NCBI RefSeq assembly: GCF_027625995.1
Contig: NZ_CP115396.1
Span: 2,976,001-3,040,000, forward strand
From: Hymenobacter yonginensis
GTDB taxonomy: Bacteria; Bacteroidota; Bacteroidia; Cytophagales; Hymenobacteraceae
Direction: 5' to 3'
DNA length: 64,000 nt
A program made the translations under genes and the position numbers. The notes beneath the pieces were generated by a model. It was not told the origin of the DNA and searched no databases. It worked only from the letters and a program-made list of their open reading frames with translations. Each line of letters begins with the position of its first letter. Within the stretch, counting starts at the first letter, position 1. This document shows, piece by piece, positions 1-6,115 of the stretch.

Positions 1-834
1 GTCCGGACGCTTAGCCGCCGCCCCCGCCACCCCGACGACCTCGCCTGGGACGGCCGCACCCTCGGGCCCTGGGCCGCAGCCCTGGAAGGCGCCGCGGTAG
101 TGCTCAACCTGGCCGGTCGCTCCGTCGACTGCCGCTACCACGCCGTCAACCGCTACGCCATCGTGCGCAGCCGCACCGACAGCACTCGGGTGCTGGGCGA
201 CGCCATAGCAGCCTGCCGCAACCCACCGGCGCTGTGGCTGAACTCCTCCACAGCTACCATTTACGAGGACACCATCGGCGCAGCTCCGGCCAACACGGAG
301 GCCACCGGCCGGATCGGGCGCGGGTTTTCGGAGATGGTGGCGCAGCAGTGGGAAGCCGAGTTCAACCTGGCTGCCTTGCCTCGTACCCGCCGCGTGGCCC
401 TGCGCACGGCCATTGTGCTGGGGGCCGATGGGGGCGCGCTGCCTACGCTGGCCCGGCTGGCGCGCCGGGGCCTCAGCACCCCGCACGGCCACGGGCAGCA
501 GTGGGTCAGCTGGCTGCACATCGAGGATTTCTGCCGGGCCGTGGAGTTTCTGGTGGCGCATCCGGCCCTGGCGGGTGCCTTCAACCTGTGCGCCCCCGAG
601 CCCCTAACCAACGCTGCCTTGATGGCGCTGCTGGATGCCCACTACCGCCCCCGCTGGCACCTGCCGCAGCCCCGCTGGCTGCTCGAAATCGGGGCCTTCT
701 TGCTGCGCACCGAAACCGAGCTGCTCCTGAAAAGCCGCAAAGTGGTGCCGCAGCGGCTGCTGGAAGCCGGCTTCCGGTTCCGCTACCCCACCTGCGCGCC
801 AGCCCTGGCCGACCTGCTACCCCAACTGCCCTAG
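1..834 (+). CDS. TIGR01777-family NAD(P)-dependent epimerase (5' truncated)
   Basis: The frame is open from base 1 to the stop at 832-834, so the N-terminal Rossmann glycine motif lies outside the window and 277 residues are visible. The visible part fits the TIGR01777 branch of extended short-chain dehydrogenases (SulA/YfcH-like). It has the WLNSSTATIY stretch, in which the serine and the tyrosine match the family's catalytic region. It also has a GQQWVSWLHIEDFC segment, the NLCAPEPLTN segment, and a C-terminal helix ending in a VVPQRLLEAGFRF motif. The family is a cytosolic oxidoreductase or epimerase of unknown physiological substrate, so no reaction is assigned. The next gene starts 60 bases downstream on the same strand, with a CT-rich spacer between. 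Confidence 0.85.
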   Translation, partial: VRTLSRRPRHPDDLAWDGRTLGPWAAALEGAAVVLNLAGRSVDCRYHAVNRYAIVRSRTDSTRVLGDAIAACRNPPALWLNSSTATIYEDTIGAAPANTEATGRIGRGFSEMVAQQWEAEFNLAALPRTRRVALRTAIVLGADGGALPTLARLARRGLSTPHGHGQQWVSWLHIEDFCRAVEFLVAHPALAGAFNLCAPEPLTNAALMALLDAHYRPRWHLPQPRWLLEIGAFLLRTETELLLKSRKVVPQRLLEAGFRFRYPTCAPALADLLPQLP

Positions 835-844
835 CCACTCAGCC

Positions 845-882
845 TTTTCACTTCATCGCCTTTTCACCTCATCACCTTTCAA
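845..882 (+). repeat. CT-rich CACCTCATCACC-type leader repeat
   Basis: Degenerate tandem copies of a TTCACTTCATCGCC / TTCACCTCATCACC motif sit just upstream of the start codon at 895. The same word family recurs in the accD leader (15499-15663), which suggests a dispersed intergenic repeat rather than coding sequence. Confidence 0.5.
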
Positions 883-894
883 CCCCCAAACGCC

Positions 895-1284
895 ATGAAT
901 TACTATCTGCTGGTTTACGGAATTTATCTGCCTGTCACGGTGCTGCTCACCGTGTGGGTGGCGCGCACGCTCTTCACCAACGGCCGCACCTTCCTGGTCG
1001 ACATCTTCCACGGCAACGAGCCCCTGGCCGATTCCGTGAATAAGCTGCTCATCACCGGCTTCTACCTTATCAACATCGGCTACGCCACCCTGATGCTGCG
1101 CAGCACCGACGAAATCGGGAGCTACCAGCAGAGCGTGGAAGAGCTCAGCATCAAAATCGGGACGATTATCCTGATTCTGGGCGGCATGCACTTCTTCAAT
1201 CTGTATGTATTCTACAAGCTCCGCAGCCGCGCCCAAGACTATACCAACGCCCTGAACTTTGTGGTGAACAAGCCCGAGAAATAG
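895..1284 (+). CDS. Small integral membrane protein, unknown function
   Basis: This 129-aa protein has three likely membrane segments: about residues 3-24 ([20 protein letters not shown]), 53-71 ([18 protein letters not shown]), and 90-112 ([19 protein letters not shown]). A charged loop lies between the first two. I do not recognise a functional family, although the protein looks like a conserved Bacteroidota membrane protein. It follows the epimerase gene on the same strand and could be co-transcribed. The ATG at 895 is the first start after the CT-rich spacer, and the N-terminus leads directly into the first membrane segment, which supports this start. Confidence 0.75.
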   Translation: MNYYLLVYGIYLPVTVLLTVWVARTLFTNGRTFLVDIFHGNEPLADSVNKLLITGFYLINIGYATLMLRSTDEIGSYQQSVEELSIKIGTIILILGGMHFFNLYVFYKLRSRAQDYTNALNFVVNKPEK

Positions 1285-1478
1285 CCCCATGCCCGACCAG
1301 ACGGCGCTTTGCTGGCCCGCAGAAGGCTATCCGGCGCTTTGCTTGGTTTGACGGCCGATGCCCGGTATTGATCGAAGTGAACTTTCCCGACGCAGCCTTG
1401 TTGAAACGCAATCTGCTACCTTGCGCCCCCAAGAATCGTAAGAAGCAATTTTCAACGTCACACAAACCCCCTTCTGTC

Positions 1479-1808
1479 ATGGGACATAAAGCCATCGAAA
1501 TTACCGATGCTAACTTCGATCAGATCATCAACTCCGATAAGCCCGTGCTGGTGGACTTCTGGGCCGAATGGTGCGGCCCCTGCCGCATGGTGGGTCCGGT
1601 AGTGGAAGAGCTGGCCGGCGAATATGAAGGCAAAGTCATTATCGGTAAAGTCGACGTAGACGCCAACCCGCAGACGTCGGCCAAGTTTGGCATCCGCAGC
1701 ATCCCTACGCTGCTCGTGTTCAAAAACGGCCAAGTAGTTGACAAGCAGGTAGGTGCTGTTCCAAAGCATGTACTGGCTCAGAAACTCGACGCCCAGGTAA
1801 CTGCCTAA
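1479..1808 (+). CDS. trxA: Thioredoxin
   Basis: This is a 109-aa cytosolic disulfide reductase of standard thioredoxin length. It carries the WCGPC redox motif in [11 protein letters not shown] at about residues 26-36, the buried Asp in VLVDFWA, and the cis-proline segment [10 protein letters not shown]. The frame is open further upstream, but the ATG at 1479 gives a normal N-terminus ([13 protein letters not shown]), whereas the earlier ATG at 1368 would add 37 unrelated residues. A strong bidirectional hairpin follows 22 bases after the stop, so the gene is probably monocistronic. A TACCTTGC word at 1417-1424 is a weak match to the Bacteroidota -7 box. Expected partners are thioredoxin reductase and ribonucleotide reductase, neither of which is in this window. 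Confidence 0.97.
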   Translation: MGHKAIEITDANFDQIINSDKPVLVDFWAEWCGPCRMVGPVVEELAGEYEGKVIIGKVDVDANPQTSAKFGIRSIPTLLVFKNGQVVDKQVGAVPKHVLAQKLDAQVTA

Positions 1809-1830
1809 GCGCTTCTGTTTGCCTTTTGGC

Positions 1831-1879
1831 AAACGCAAAAAGCCCGGACCTGCTGAGCAGGTCCGGGCTTTTTGCGTTT
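1831..1879. terminator. Bidirectional terminator between trxA and the convergent small secreted protein gene
   Basis: A perfect 24-bp stem (1831-1854 paired with 1856-1879) is built around AAGCCCGGACCTGCT. The A-run on the left arm and T-run on the right arm allow rho-independent termination in both directions. It lies exactly between two convergent genes. Confidence 0.9.
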
Positions 1880-1901
1880 CAGACGTCCAACGCGAAGCAC
1901 C

Positions 1902-2216
1902 TTAGCGGCGGGGCCGGGTCTGGGCGTCGCGCTTCTGGCGGTAGAGCACCCGGTCGGCCTGGCGCTCTTCCTTGCGGATGCCCTGGCGCTCCTCGGTGGT
2001 TACTACGCCGTCGGCGCGGGCGCCCTGGCGGGCCTGGCGGGCGTCGGCCTGCTGGGCCTGGGCGCGGGCGGCTTCGGCGCGCGTCAGCTGCCCCGATTGC
2101 ACGCCCTGCCGGATGCGGGCCTGGTCGTTGGCGCGGGGACGCGCAGTCTGGGCGAAGGAGGCGGTGGTGGCCAGCACACTCAGGGCCGCGCCGCAGAAGA
2201 TGGCGGAGATTTTCAT
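1902..2216 (-). CDS. Small secreted Gln/Ala/Arg-rich protein, unknown function
   Basis: This 104-aa protein begins with a signal peptide (MKISAIFCGAALSVLATTASFAQ), leaving a mature chain of about 80 residues. The mature part is almost entirely Arg, Ala, Gln, Glu and Asp, with heptad-like runs such as ARAQAQQADARQARQGARAD and RQGIRKEERQADRV, so it is probably a highly charged helix or coiled coil in the periplasm. The ATG at 2216 was chosen because it starts the signal peptide; in-frame codons further upstream encode non-signal-like sequence. No family is recognised. The composition resembles small periplasmic chaperone-like or DNA/metal-binding proteins, but no function can be assigned from it. 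Confidence 0.7.
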   Translation of the reverse strand: MKISAIFCGAALSVLATTASFAQTARPRANDQARIRQGVQSGQLTRAEAARAQAQQADARQARQGARADGVVTTEERQGIRKEERQADRVLYRQKRDAQTRPRR

Positions 2217-2289
2217 AGTCAGGAAAGTGAGGAGGTGAAATGTAGTATGGCTCTTGGAGAGCCGCAGGCGCGGCAGGTTTAATGACCGC

Positions 2290-3255
2290 TCAATACATTT
2301 CCTCGGGGCGGGCGGCGCGGGCCTCCGTGGGCGGCACCTGTGGCGGCCGGGCACCGTTGAACAGCGAGAAGCTGGGGGAGAAATGGATGGGCACCGTGAA
2401 GGTCATGGCGGTGGGCACGTGGTACTCGCGGCCGGGCCGGAACGCGGGCAGGCTGGCCACCACGCGCCGCGCCTCCTGGTCGGTTTCCGGCGACAGGCCC
2501 TGCACCACCTGCACCTGCCCCACGCGGCCCTGCTCATCCACGGTGTAACTCACGTAGACCTTGCCCGTGATGCCCTTGCGGCGCGAGTTGCGCGGGTAGT
2601 TGGTGTTGCGGGCCACGTAGTTGAGCAGCGCCGTTTCGCCGCCCGGAAACTGCGGCAGCTCGCGCTTCTGCAGCTTGCCCACGTACGGCGAGCCATCTTC
2701 GTTGAAAAACGCCAGGGCCGGCCCTTTGTCGCGGCTGAGTAGCTCCAGCGCACTCAGCTGGCCGGTGTCGTAGTAGTAGCGCCACTCGCCCACGGCCCGG
2801 CCGGCGGCGTAGGTGCCCTTGGAGCGTTTCTGGCCGTTGCGGTGCACGCTGATCCAGGTGCCGGTGCGCTGGCCGTTGAGGTACTCTCCACGCTGGCGCA
2901 CGCGGCCTTCCTCGTCCCAGGCCACGTACACGCCCTCAGCCTCATCGGCGCGGTAGTGCACCTGGGCGGCCTTGGCACCGTTGGGGTGGTACCAGGTCAG
3001 CAGGCCGGTGCGCACCACGGGGTCGATGGAGCTGAGCGTGCCGCGCAACAGCAGCGTGCCCGTCAGCGAAAACTCGCGCATGGCATAGGTGCCCAGCAGC
3101 TCGTTTTTGCGGTCAATCACCCGGTAGTGGGTGGCGCTATCCGGCACCGTAGCCTCATCACGGCTATTCAGATACACGGCCGGCATACTCTGCGCCCGGG
3201 CCGACCCTGCGCAGGCCAGCAGGCAGATACTCAACGCGGCTAAAAGTGCTTTCAT
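2290..3255 (-). CDS. TonB-family protein with YwqK/MORN-like repeats
   Basis: This 321-aa protein has a cleavable signal peptide (residues 1-21, ending ARAQ). The middle part (about 80-180) contains MORN/YwqK-like repeats with the pattern WYHPNGAKAAQVHY, GEYLNGQRTGTWISVHRNGQ and GEWRYYYDTGQLS. The C-terminal part (about 200-300) is a TonB C-terminal-type domain: QFPGGETALLNYVARNTNYP, GKVYVSYTVDEQGRV, then ARRVVASLPAFRPGRE. No N-terminal membrane anchor is seen beyond the signal peptide. It may therefore be a periplasmic or outer-membrane protein rather than a classical energy transducer. The arrangement is common in Bacteroidota. The ATG at 3255 begins the signal peptide. Confidence 0.85.
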   Translation of the reverse strand: MKALLAALSICLLACAGSARAQSMPAVYLNSRDEATVPDSATHYRVIDRKNELLGTYAMREFSLTGTLLLRGTLSSIDPVVRTGLLTWYHPNGAKAAQVHYRADEAEGVYVAWDEEGRVRQRGEYLNGQRTGTWISVHRNGQKRSKGTYAAGRAVGEWRYYYDTGQLSALELLSRDKGPALAFFNEDGSPYVGKLQKRELPQFPGGETALLNYVARNTNYPRNSRRKGITGKVYVSYTVDEQGRVGQVQVVQGLSPETDQEARRVVASLPAFRPGREYHVPTAMTFTVPIHFSPSFSLFNGARPPQVPPTEARAARPEEMY

Positions 3256-3407
3256 GAAGTGGAATCGGCAGAGGTGAGTTCAGGAAATATACCATCTACC
3301 GAGCTGCTAGCCAAGCACTTCATGAATTGTTCACAAAAATATTTATACATTCCTATTAGCAGCCGCGGATGGTCCGGGGCGTTACTTTTCCATCTTATTT
3401 TCTTCCT

Positions 3408-3740
3408 ATGTTCCGCTTCCTTTCCTACCTGTTTCTGCTGAGTTTGCTGACTCCGGCAGCGTTTGCGCAGGCACCCGCCGCCCGCGTGCAGCAAGCTACT
3501 CCAGCCACCCCCGCCCGCCCAGCCACCCCGGCTACCCGCAGCACGGCCACGCAAACCAGCACGACCACCACGGCACGCACCAAAGCCGATGGCTCGCCGG
3601 ATATGCGCTACAAGGAAAACAAGATGGCCAAAACCACCACCGTCACTGGCCCCACCCGCAAAGACGGCTCGGCCGATATGCGCTACAAAGCCAACAAAAC
3701 CACCCGCACCACTACCACTAAAACCACCGGCCGGCCCTAA
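3408..3740 (+). CDS. Small secreted Thr/Pro-rich protein with duplicated DGSxDMRYK motif
   Basis: This 110-aa protein starts with a signal peptide (MFRFLSYLFLLSLLTPAAFAQ). The mature region is Ala/Pro/Thr-rich, followed by two copies of a motif: KADGSPDMRYKENK and KDGSADMRYKANK. Each copy is followed by a Thr-rich tail. The ATG at 3408 places the signal peptide at the N-terminus. The DGSxDMRYKxNK repeat looks like a conserved short module of secreted Bacteroidota proteins. Its function is not known to me, and the extended composition suggests an unstructured surface or periplasmic protein. Confidence 0.75.
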   Translation: MFRFLSYLFLLSLLTPAAFAQAPAARVQQATPATPARPATPATRSTATQTSTTTTARTKADGSPDMRYKENKMAKTTTVTGPTRKDGSADMRYKANKTTRTTTTKTTGRP

Positions 3741-3760
3741 ATCGGTTACACAGGTTTCCA

Positions 3761-3804
3761 ACGCAAAAAGGCCGTCCCCGGTGCAGGGTACGGCCTTTTC
3801 GCGT
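3761..3804. terminator. Bidirectional terminator
   Basis: ACGCAAAAAGGCCGT (3761-3775) pairs with ACGGCCTTTTCGCGT (3790-3804), with near-complete complementarity and A/T runs on both arms. It lies between the convergent secreted-protein gene and the Lrp-type regulator gene. Confidence 0.8.
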
Positions 3805-3816
3805 GTAGCAGGAGTA

Positions 3817-4281
3817 TTACAGCAGCTGGATAGGGCGGTTGAGCGACTCTTCCAGCGAAATCAGGGTTTCGGTACGCTCAATACCTTCGATGAGCTGCAT
3901 CTGCCCGTGCAGCACTTCGCGCAGATGCTGCGTGTCGCGGCAGCGAATGCGGGCAAAGATGCCATAGGCGCCCGTAGTGAAGTGGATGCTGACCACCTCC
4001 GGAATTTCGCGCAGCTGGGCTGCCACGCTGGCATATACCGAGCTTTTCAGCAGATAAATCCCCAGGAAAGCATCTACACCGTAGCCCAGCTTCTGGTAGT
4101 CAATCTCCAGCGTAGCGCCTTTCACGATGCCCAATTCTTCCAAGCGAGCCATCCGCACATGCACCGTACCACCAGAAACATGCACTTTACGGGCAATTTC
4201 GGTGTAGGGCATCTTCGCATCGTGGATCAGCAGATCCAGAATCTTGCGGTCGGTGTCGTCAAGTTCGTAATTCTTAGCCAT
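3817..4281 (-). CDS. Lrp/AsnC-family transcriptional regulator
   Basis: This 154-aa protein has the family's usual length. An N-terminal winged helix-turn-helix spans about residues 5-60 (DDTDRKILDLLIHDAKMPYTEIARKVHVSGGTVHVRMARLEELG). A C-terminal RAM/ligand-binding ferredoxin-like domain follows at about 65-150 (VDAFLGIYL, FTTGAYGIFARIRC, QLIEGIERTETLISL). Such proteins form octamers that respond to amino acids. The promoter region is shared with the divergent tRNA-like transcription unit, and a 41-bp AT-rich imperfect palindrome at 4336-4376 could be its own operator. The regulon is unknown. Confidence 0.93.
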   Translation of the reverse strand: MAKNYELDDTDRKILDLLIHDAKMPYTEIARKVHVSGGTVHVRMARLEELGIVKGATLEIDYQKLGYGVDAFLGIYLLKSSVYASVAAQLREIPEVVSIHFTTGAYGIFARIRCRDTQHLREVLHGQMQLIEGIERTETLISLEESLNRPIQLL

Positions 4282-4335
4282 TTTGAAGGTGTGTGATTAT
4301 CTATATTCAAATTAGGAACGGCATTTTTCAGAAAT

Positions 4336-4376
4336 ATTGTAAATTTTCAGACAATGCGCTGTCAAAATTTTACAAT
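4336..4376. promoter_or_regulatory. AT-rich imperfect palindrome between the Lrp gene and the tRNA-like unit
   Basis: ATTGTAAATTTTCAGACA is followed, after the short core ATGCGC, by the near-inverted TGTCAAAATTTTACAAT. The element is centred about 75 bases upstream of the Lrp start and just upstream of the TAnnTTTG box at 4391. Lrp-family proteins commonly bind AT-rich palindromes and autoregulate, so an operator is plausible but inferred. Confidence 0.45.
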
Positions 4377-4390
4377 TCAAGGCAAACATC

Positions 4391-4398
4391 TACATTTG
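4391..4398 (+). promoter_or_regulatory. Bacteroidota-type -7 box (TACATTTG) for the tRNA-like RNA
   Basis: This is an exact match to TAnnTTTG, placed about 35 bases before the first base of the tRNA-like fold. No clear TTG is seen at the usual -33 spacing. Transcription would begin near 4403. Confidence 0.5.
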
Positions 4399-4432
4399 TT
4401 ATAATCCTACGCAAACGGCGCGGGATTGTCCT

Positions 4433-4547
4433 TGTAGAATGATGAAACTGGCAGACATGCCCTCCTCTCTCGGGGGTGGTGATTCGGGAAAAACTGGTCC
4501 GGCGGCCGGCTAACCACACCGTGGAGGTTCGAATCCTTCTTCTACAG
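4433..4547 (+). ncRNA. tRNA-like RNA, class II fold with 46-nt variable region
   Basis: A cloverleaf can be drawn. The acceptor stem pairs 4433-4439 with 4540-4546 (TGTAGAA with TTCTACA, 7 of 7). The 3-bp D stem ATG/CAT has the loop AAACTGGCAGA, as in tRNA-Leu. The anticodon stem pairs 4460-4464 with 4472-4476 around the loop CTCTCTC. The T stem pairs 4523-4527 with 4535-4539 around the canonical loop TTCGAAT. The discriminator would be G4547, and no CCA is encoded. Oddities are the 46-nt variable region (4477-4522), which can form nested stems (GGTG/CACC, TGGT/ACCA, CCGG/CCGG), a formal CTC anticodon in a Leu-like body, and U at position 37 where a purine is normal. It could be a non-canonical tRNA, a regulatory tRNA mimic or a decayed tRNA. 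Confidence 0.6.
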
Positions 4548-4581
4548 CTGACTGGGTGGATAATGTGAGGAGGAAAAAAAT

Positions 4582-4648
4582 GGAACGTATCTGGGTGGGT
4601 GCGTTCCTTTCCAAGAGGCGGCATCTGGGTGGGTGCCGCCTTTTTTTT
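4582..4648 (+). terminator. Twin hairpins with identical loops; the second is a terminator
   Basis: Hairpin 1 pairs GGAACG (4582-4587) with CGTTCC (4602-4607). Hairpin 2 pairs AGGCGGC (4616-4622) with GCCGCCT (4635-4641) and runs into a T-tract at 4641-4648. The stems differ in sequence but both loops contain ATCTGGGTGGGT, and CTGGGTGG also occurs just upstream at 4552-4559. The second hairpin is a good rho-independent terminator for the tRNA-like transcript. A strong AGGAGG sits 7 bases before an ATG at 4580 that opens a 32-codon frame to 4678, but the terminator lies inside that frame. Confidence 0.7.
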
Positions 4649-4759
4649 GTCCTGTCCTGTCGCTTTACGTTCCATTAAAGGAAGCTTTTCACCCTCACTA
4701 CTTCAAATCGGGTGCAAAGAACGTAAAATAAGAGAGGCCATAGTACCACCGTCCCAAAC

Positions 4760-4799
4760 AAAAGCCCGATTTGTGGTATAACTCACAAATCGGGCTTTT
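4760..4799. terminator. Terminator of the isoaspartyl peptidase gene
   Basis: A 16-bp stem, AAAAGCCCGATTTGTG (4760-4775) with CACAAATCGGGCTTTT (4784-4799), has an A-run on the left and a T-run on the right. It lies 29 bases beyond the stop of the minus-strand gene and can act in both directions. Confidence 0.85.
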
Positions 4800-4827
4800 T
4801 ATTTGAGCCTGGGCGGCGGGTAGCCGG

Positions 4828-5991
4828 CTACTTGTAAATCTGGATCTGGCTTTTGCCATCGGCCTTGATGAAGCCGCGGTACATACCTTCCGAGTTGAAG
4901 GGCATGGCCAGGTTGCCCTGGCGGTCCAGCGCAATCAGGCCGCCGTCGCCGCCCAGCTTGGCTACTTTATCGATGGTGGCCTGGGCGGCCTGAGCTACGG
5001 GCTGCTGCTGGAACTCCACGCGGGCGGCCACGTCGCGGGCCACCGTAGCCCGGATAAAGTATTCGCCCCAGCCCGTGCACGACACGGCGCACGACTGGTT
5101 GTCGGCGTAGGTGCCGCAGCCGATGATGGGCGCATCGCCGACGCGGCCGTAGCGCTTGTTGGTCATGCCGCCGGTGCTGGTGGCGGCAGCCAGGTTGCCG
5201 TACTGGTCGAGGGCCACGGCGCCGACGGTGCCGTATTTCTTGCCTTCGGTGAAGATCAGGCGGGCATCCTGAGCCGGATCCATGACGGCGCTGGTGGGCT
5301 TGCCGGCTTTGGTTTTCATCTTCATTTTGGCCGGCGCCGCGGCTGGGGCAGCTTTGGTGGGCGCGTTCAGCTGGTCGGGGGTGCCGGCGGCGCGGTCTTC
5401 GGCCAGCGCCTTCTGCAGCTGGTCGTAGCGGGCCTGGGTGAAGAAATAGGCCGGCTCGACGATGGTCAGGCCCTTTTCGCGGGCAAACTGCTCGGCGCCC
5501 GGGCCGGTCATCATCACGTGCTCCGACTTCTCCATCACAGCGCGGGCGGCCGCAATGGGGTTGCGCACCACCGTGACGCCCGCCACGGCTCCGGCGGCCA
5601 GGTTCTGGCCGTTCATGATGGCGGCGTCCATCTCGTTGCGGCCTTCGTGGGTGAAAACGGCACCCTTGCCGGCATTGAACAGCGGCGAGTCTTCCATCAC
5701 GCGCACGGAGGCCTCCACGGCGTCCATTGAGGTGCCGCCGCGCTTGAGCACAGCGTAGCCGGCTTGCAGGGCCTGGTCGAGGGCGGCGTTGTAGGCCTGC
5801 TCCTTCTCAGGCGTCATGTTGGCGCGGGTGATGGTGCCGGCACCGCCATGAATGACGAGCGTGATGCGCGAAGGATCGGGCGCGAGGGTTGCTGCCGGGG
5901 CGGCAGATTGGGCCCGCGCCGCCAGCGGCAGGGTCAGGGGTGCAGCAAGCAGCAGGGCCAGCAGGGCCAGCAGGTGAGTACGAAGCGACAT
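4828..5991 (-). CDS. Isoaspartyl peptidase / L-asparaginase (Ntn hydrolase)
   Basis: This 387-aa exported enzyme has a signal peptide (residues 1-28, LPLAARAQ). It belongs to the plant-type asparaginase family, which removes isoaspartyl residues or hydrolyses asparagine. The precursor cleaves itself before a catalytic threonine, here Thr255 in KKYGTVGAVALDQYG. Supporting motifs are IHGGAGT (about 48-53), NAGKGAVFT (106-114), the downstream TSTGGMTNKRYGRVGD substrate-binding segment, and a C-terminal GGDGGLIALD. The linker before the cleavage site contains an Ala/Pro/Lys/Met-rich insertion (AAPAAAPAKMKMKTKAGKP, about 214-232). This is longer and lower in complexity than is typical, and it would lie in the part that becomes the end of the alpha subunit. 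Confidence 0.93.
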   Translation of the reverse strand: MSLRTHLLALLALLLAAPLTLPLAARAQSAAPAATLAPDPSRITLVIHGGAGTITRANMTPEKEQAYNAALDQALQAGYAVLKRGGTSMDAVEASVRVMEDSPLFNAGKGAVFTHEGRNEMDAAIMNGQNLAAGAVAGVTVVRNPIAAARAVMEKSEHVMMTGPGAEQFAREKGLTIVEPAYFFTQARYDQLQKALAEDRAAGTPDQLNAPTKAAPAAAPAKMKMKTKAGKPTSAVMDPAQDARLIFTEGKKYGTVGAVALDQYGNLAAATSTGGMTNKRYGRVGDAPIIGCGTYADNQSCAVSCTGWGEYFIRATVARDVAARVEFQQQPVAQAAQATIDKVAKLGGDGGLIALDRQGNLAMPFNSEGMYRGFIKADGKSQIQIYK

Positions 5992-6039
5992 AGCAGCAGA
6001 GTAGTTGGGATGGACGATGAAACCGGAAAGCGGCGGTAA

Positions 6040-6081
6040 GATAAAGCCCCGCCCCGGACTCTCGTCGGGGCGGGGCTTATC
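6040..6081 (-). terminator. Terminator downstream of the DsbD-like gene
   Basis: GATAAAGCCCCGCCCCG (6040-6056) pairs with CGGGGCGGGGCTTATC (6066-6081), one A being unpaired. The GC-rich stem lies between the DsbD-like stop and the start of the downstream peptidase gene on the same strand, and no long T-run follows. Confidence 0.65.
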
Positions 6082-6115
6082 GGTGGTTTTCTACCGGCCG
6101 AAACCGGTGACGCAG

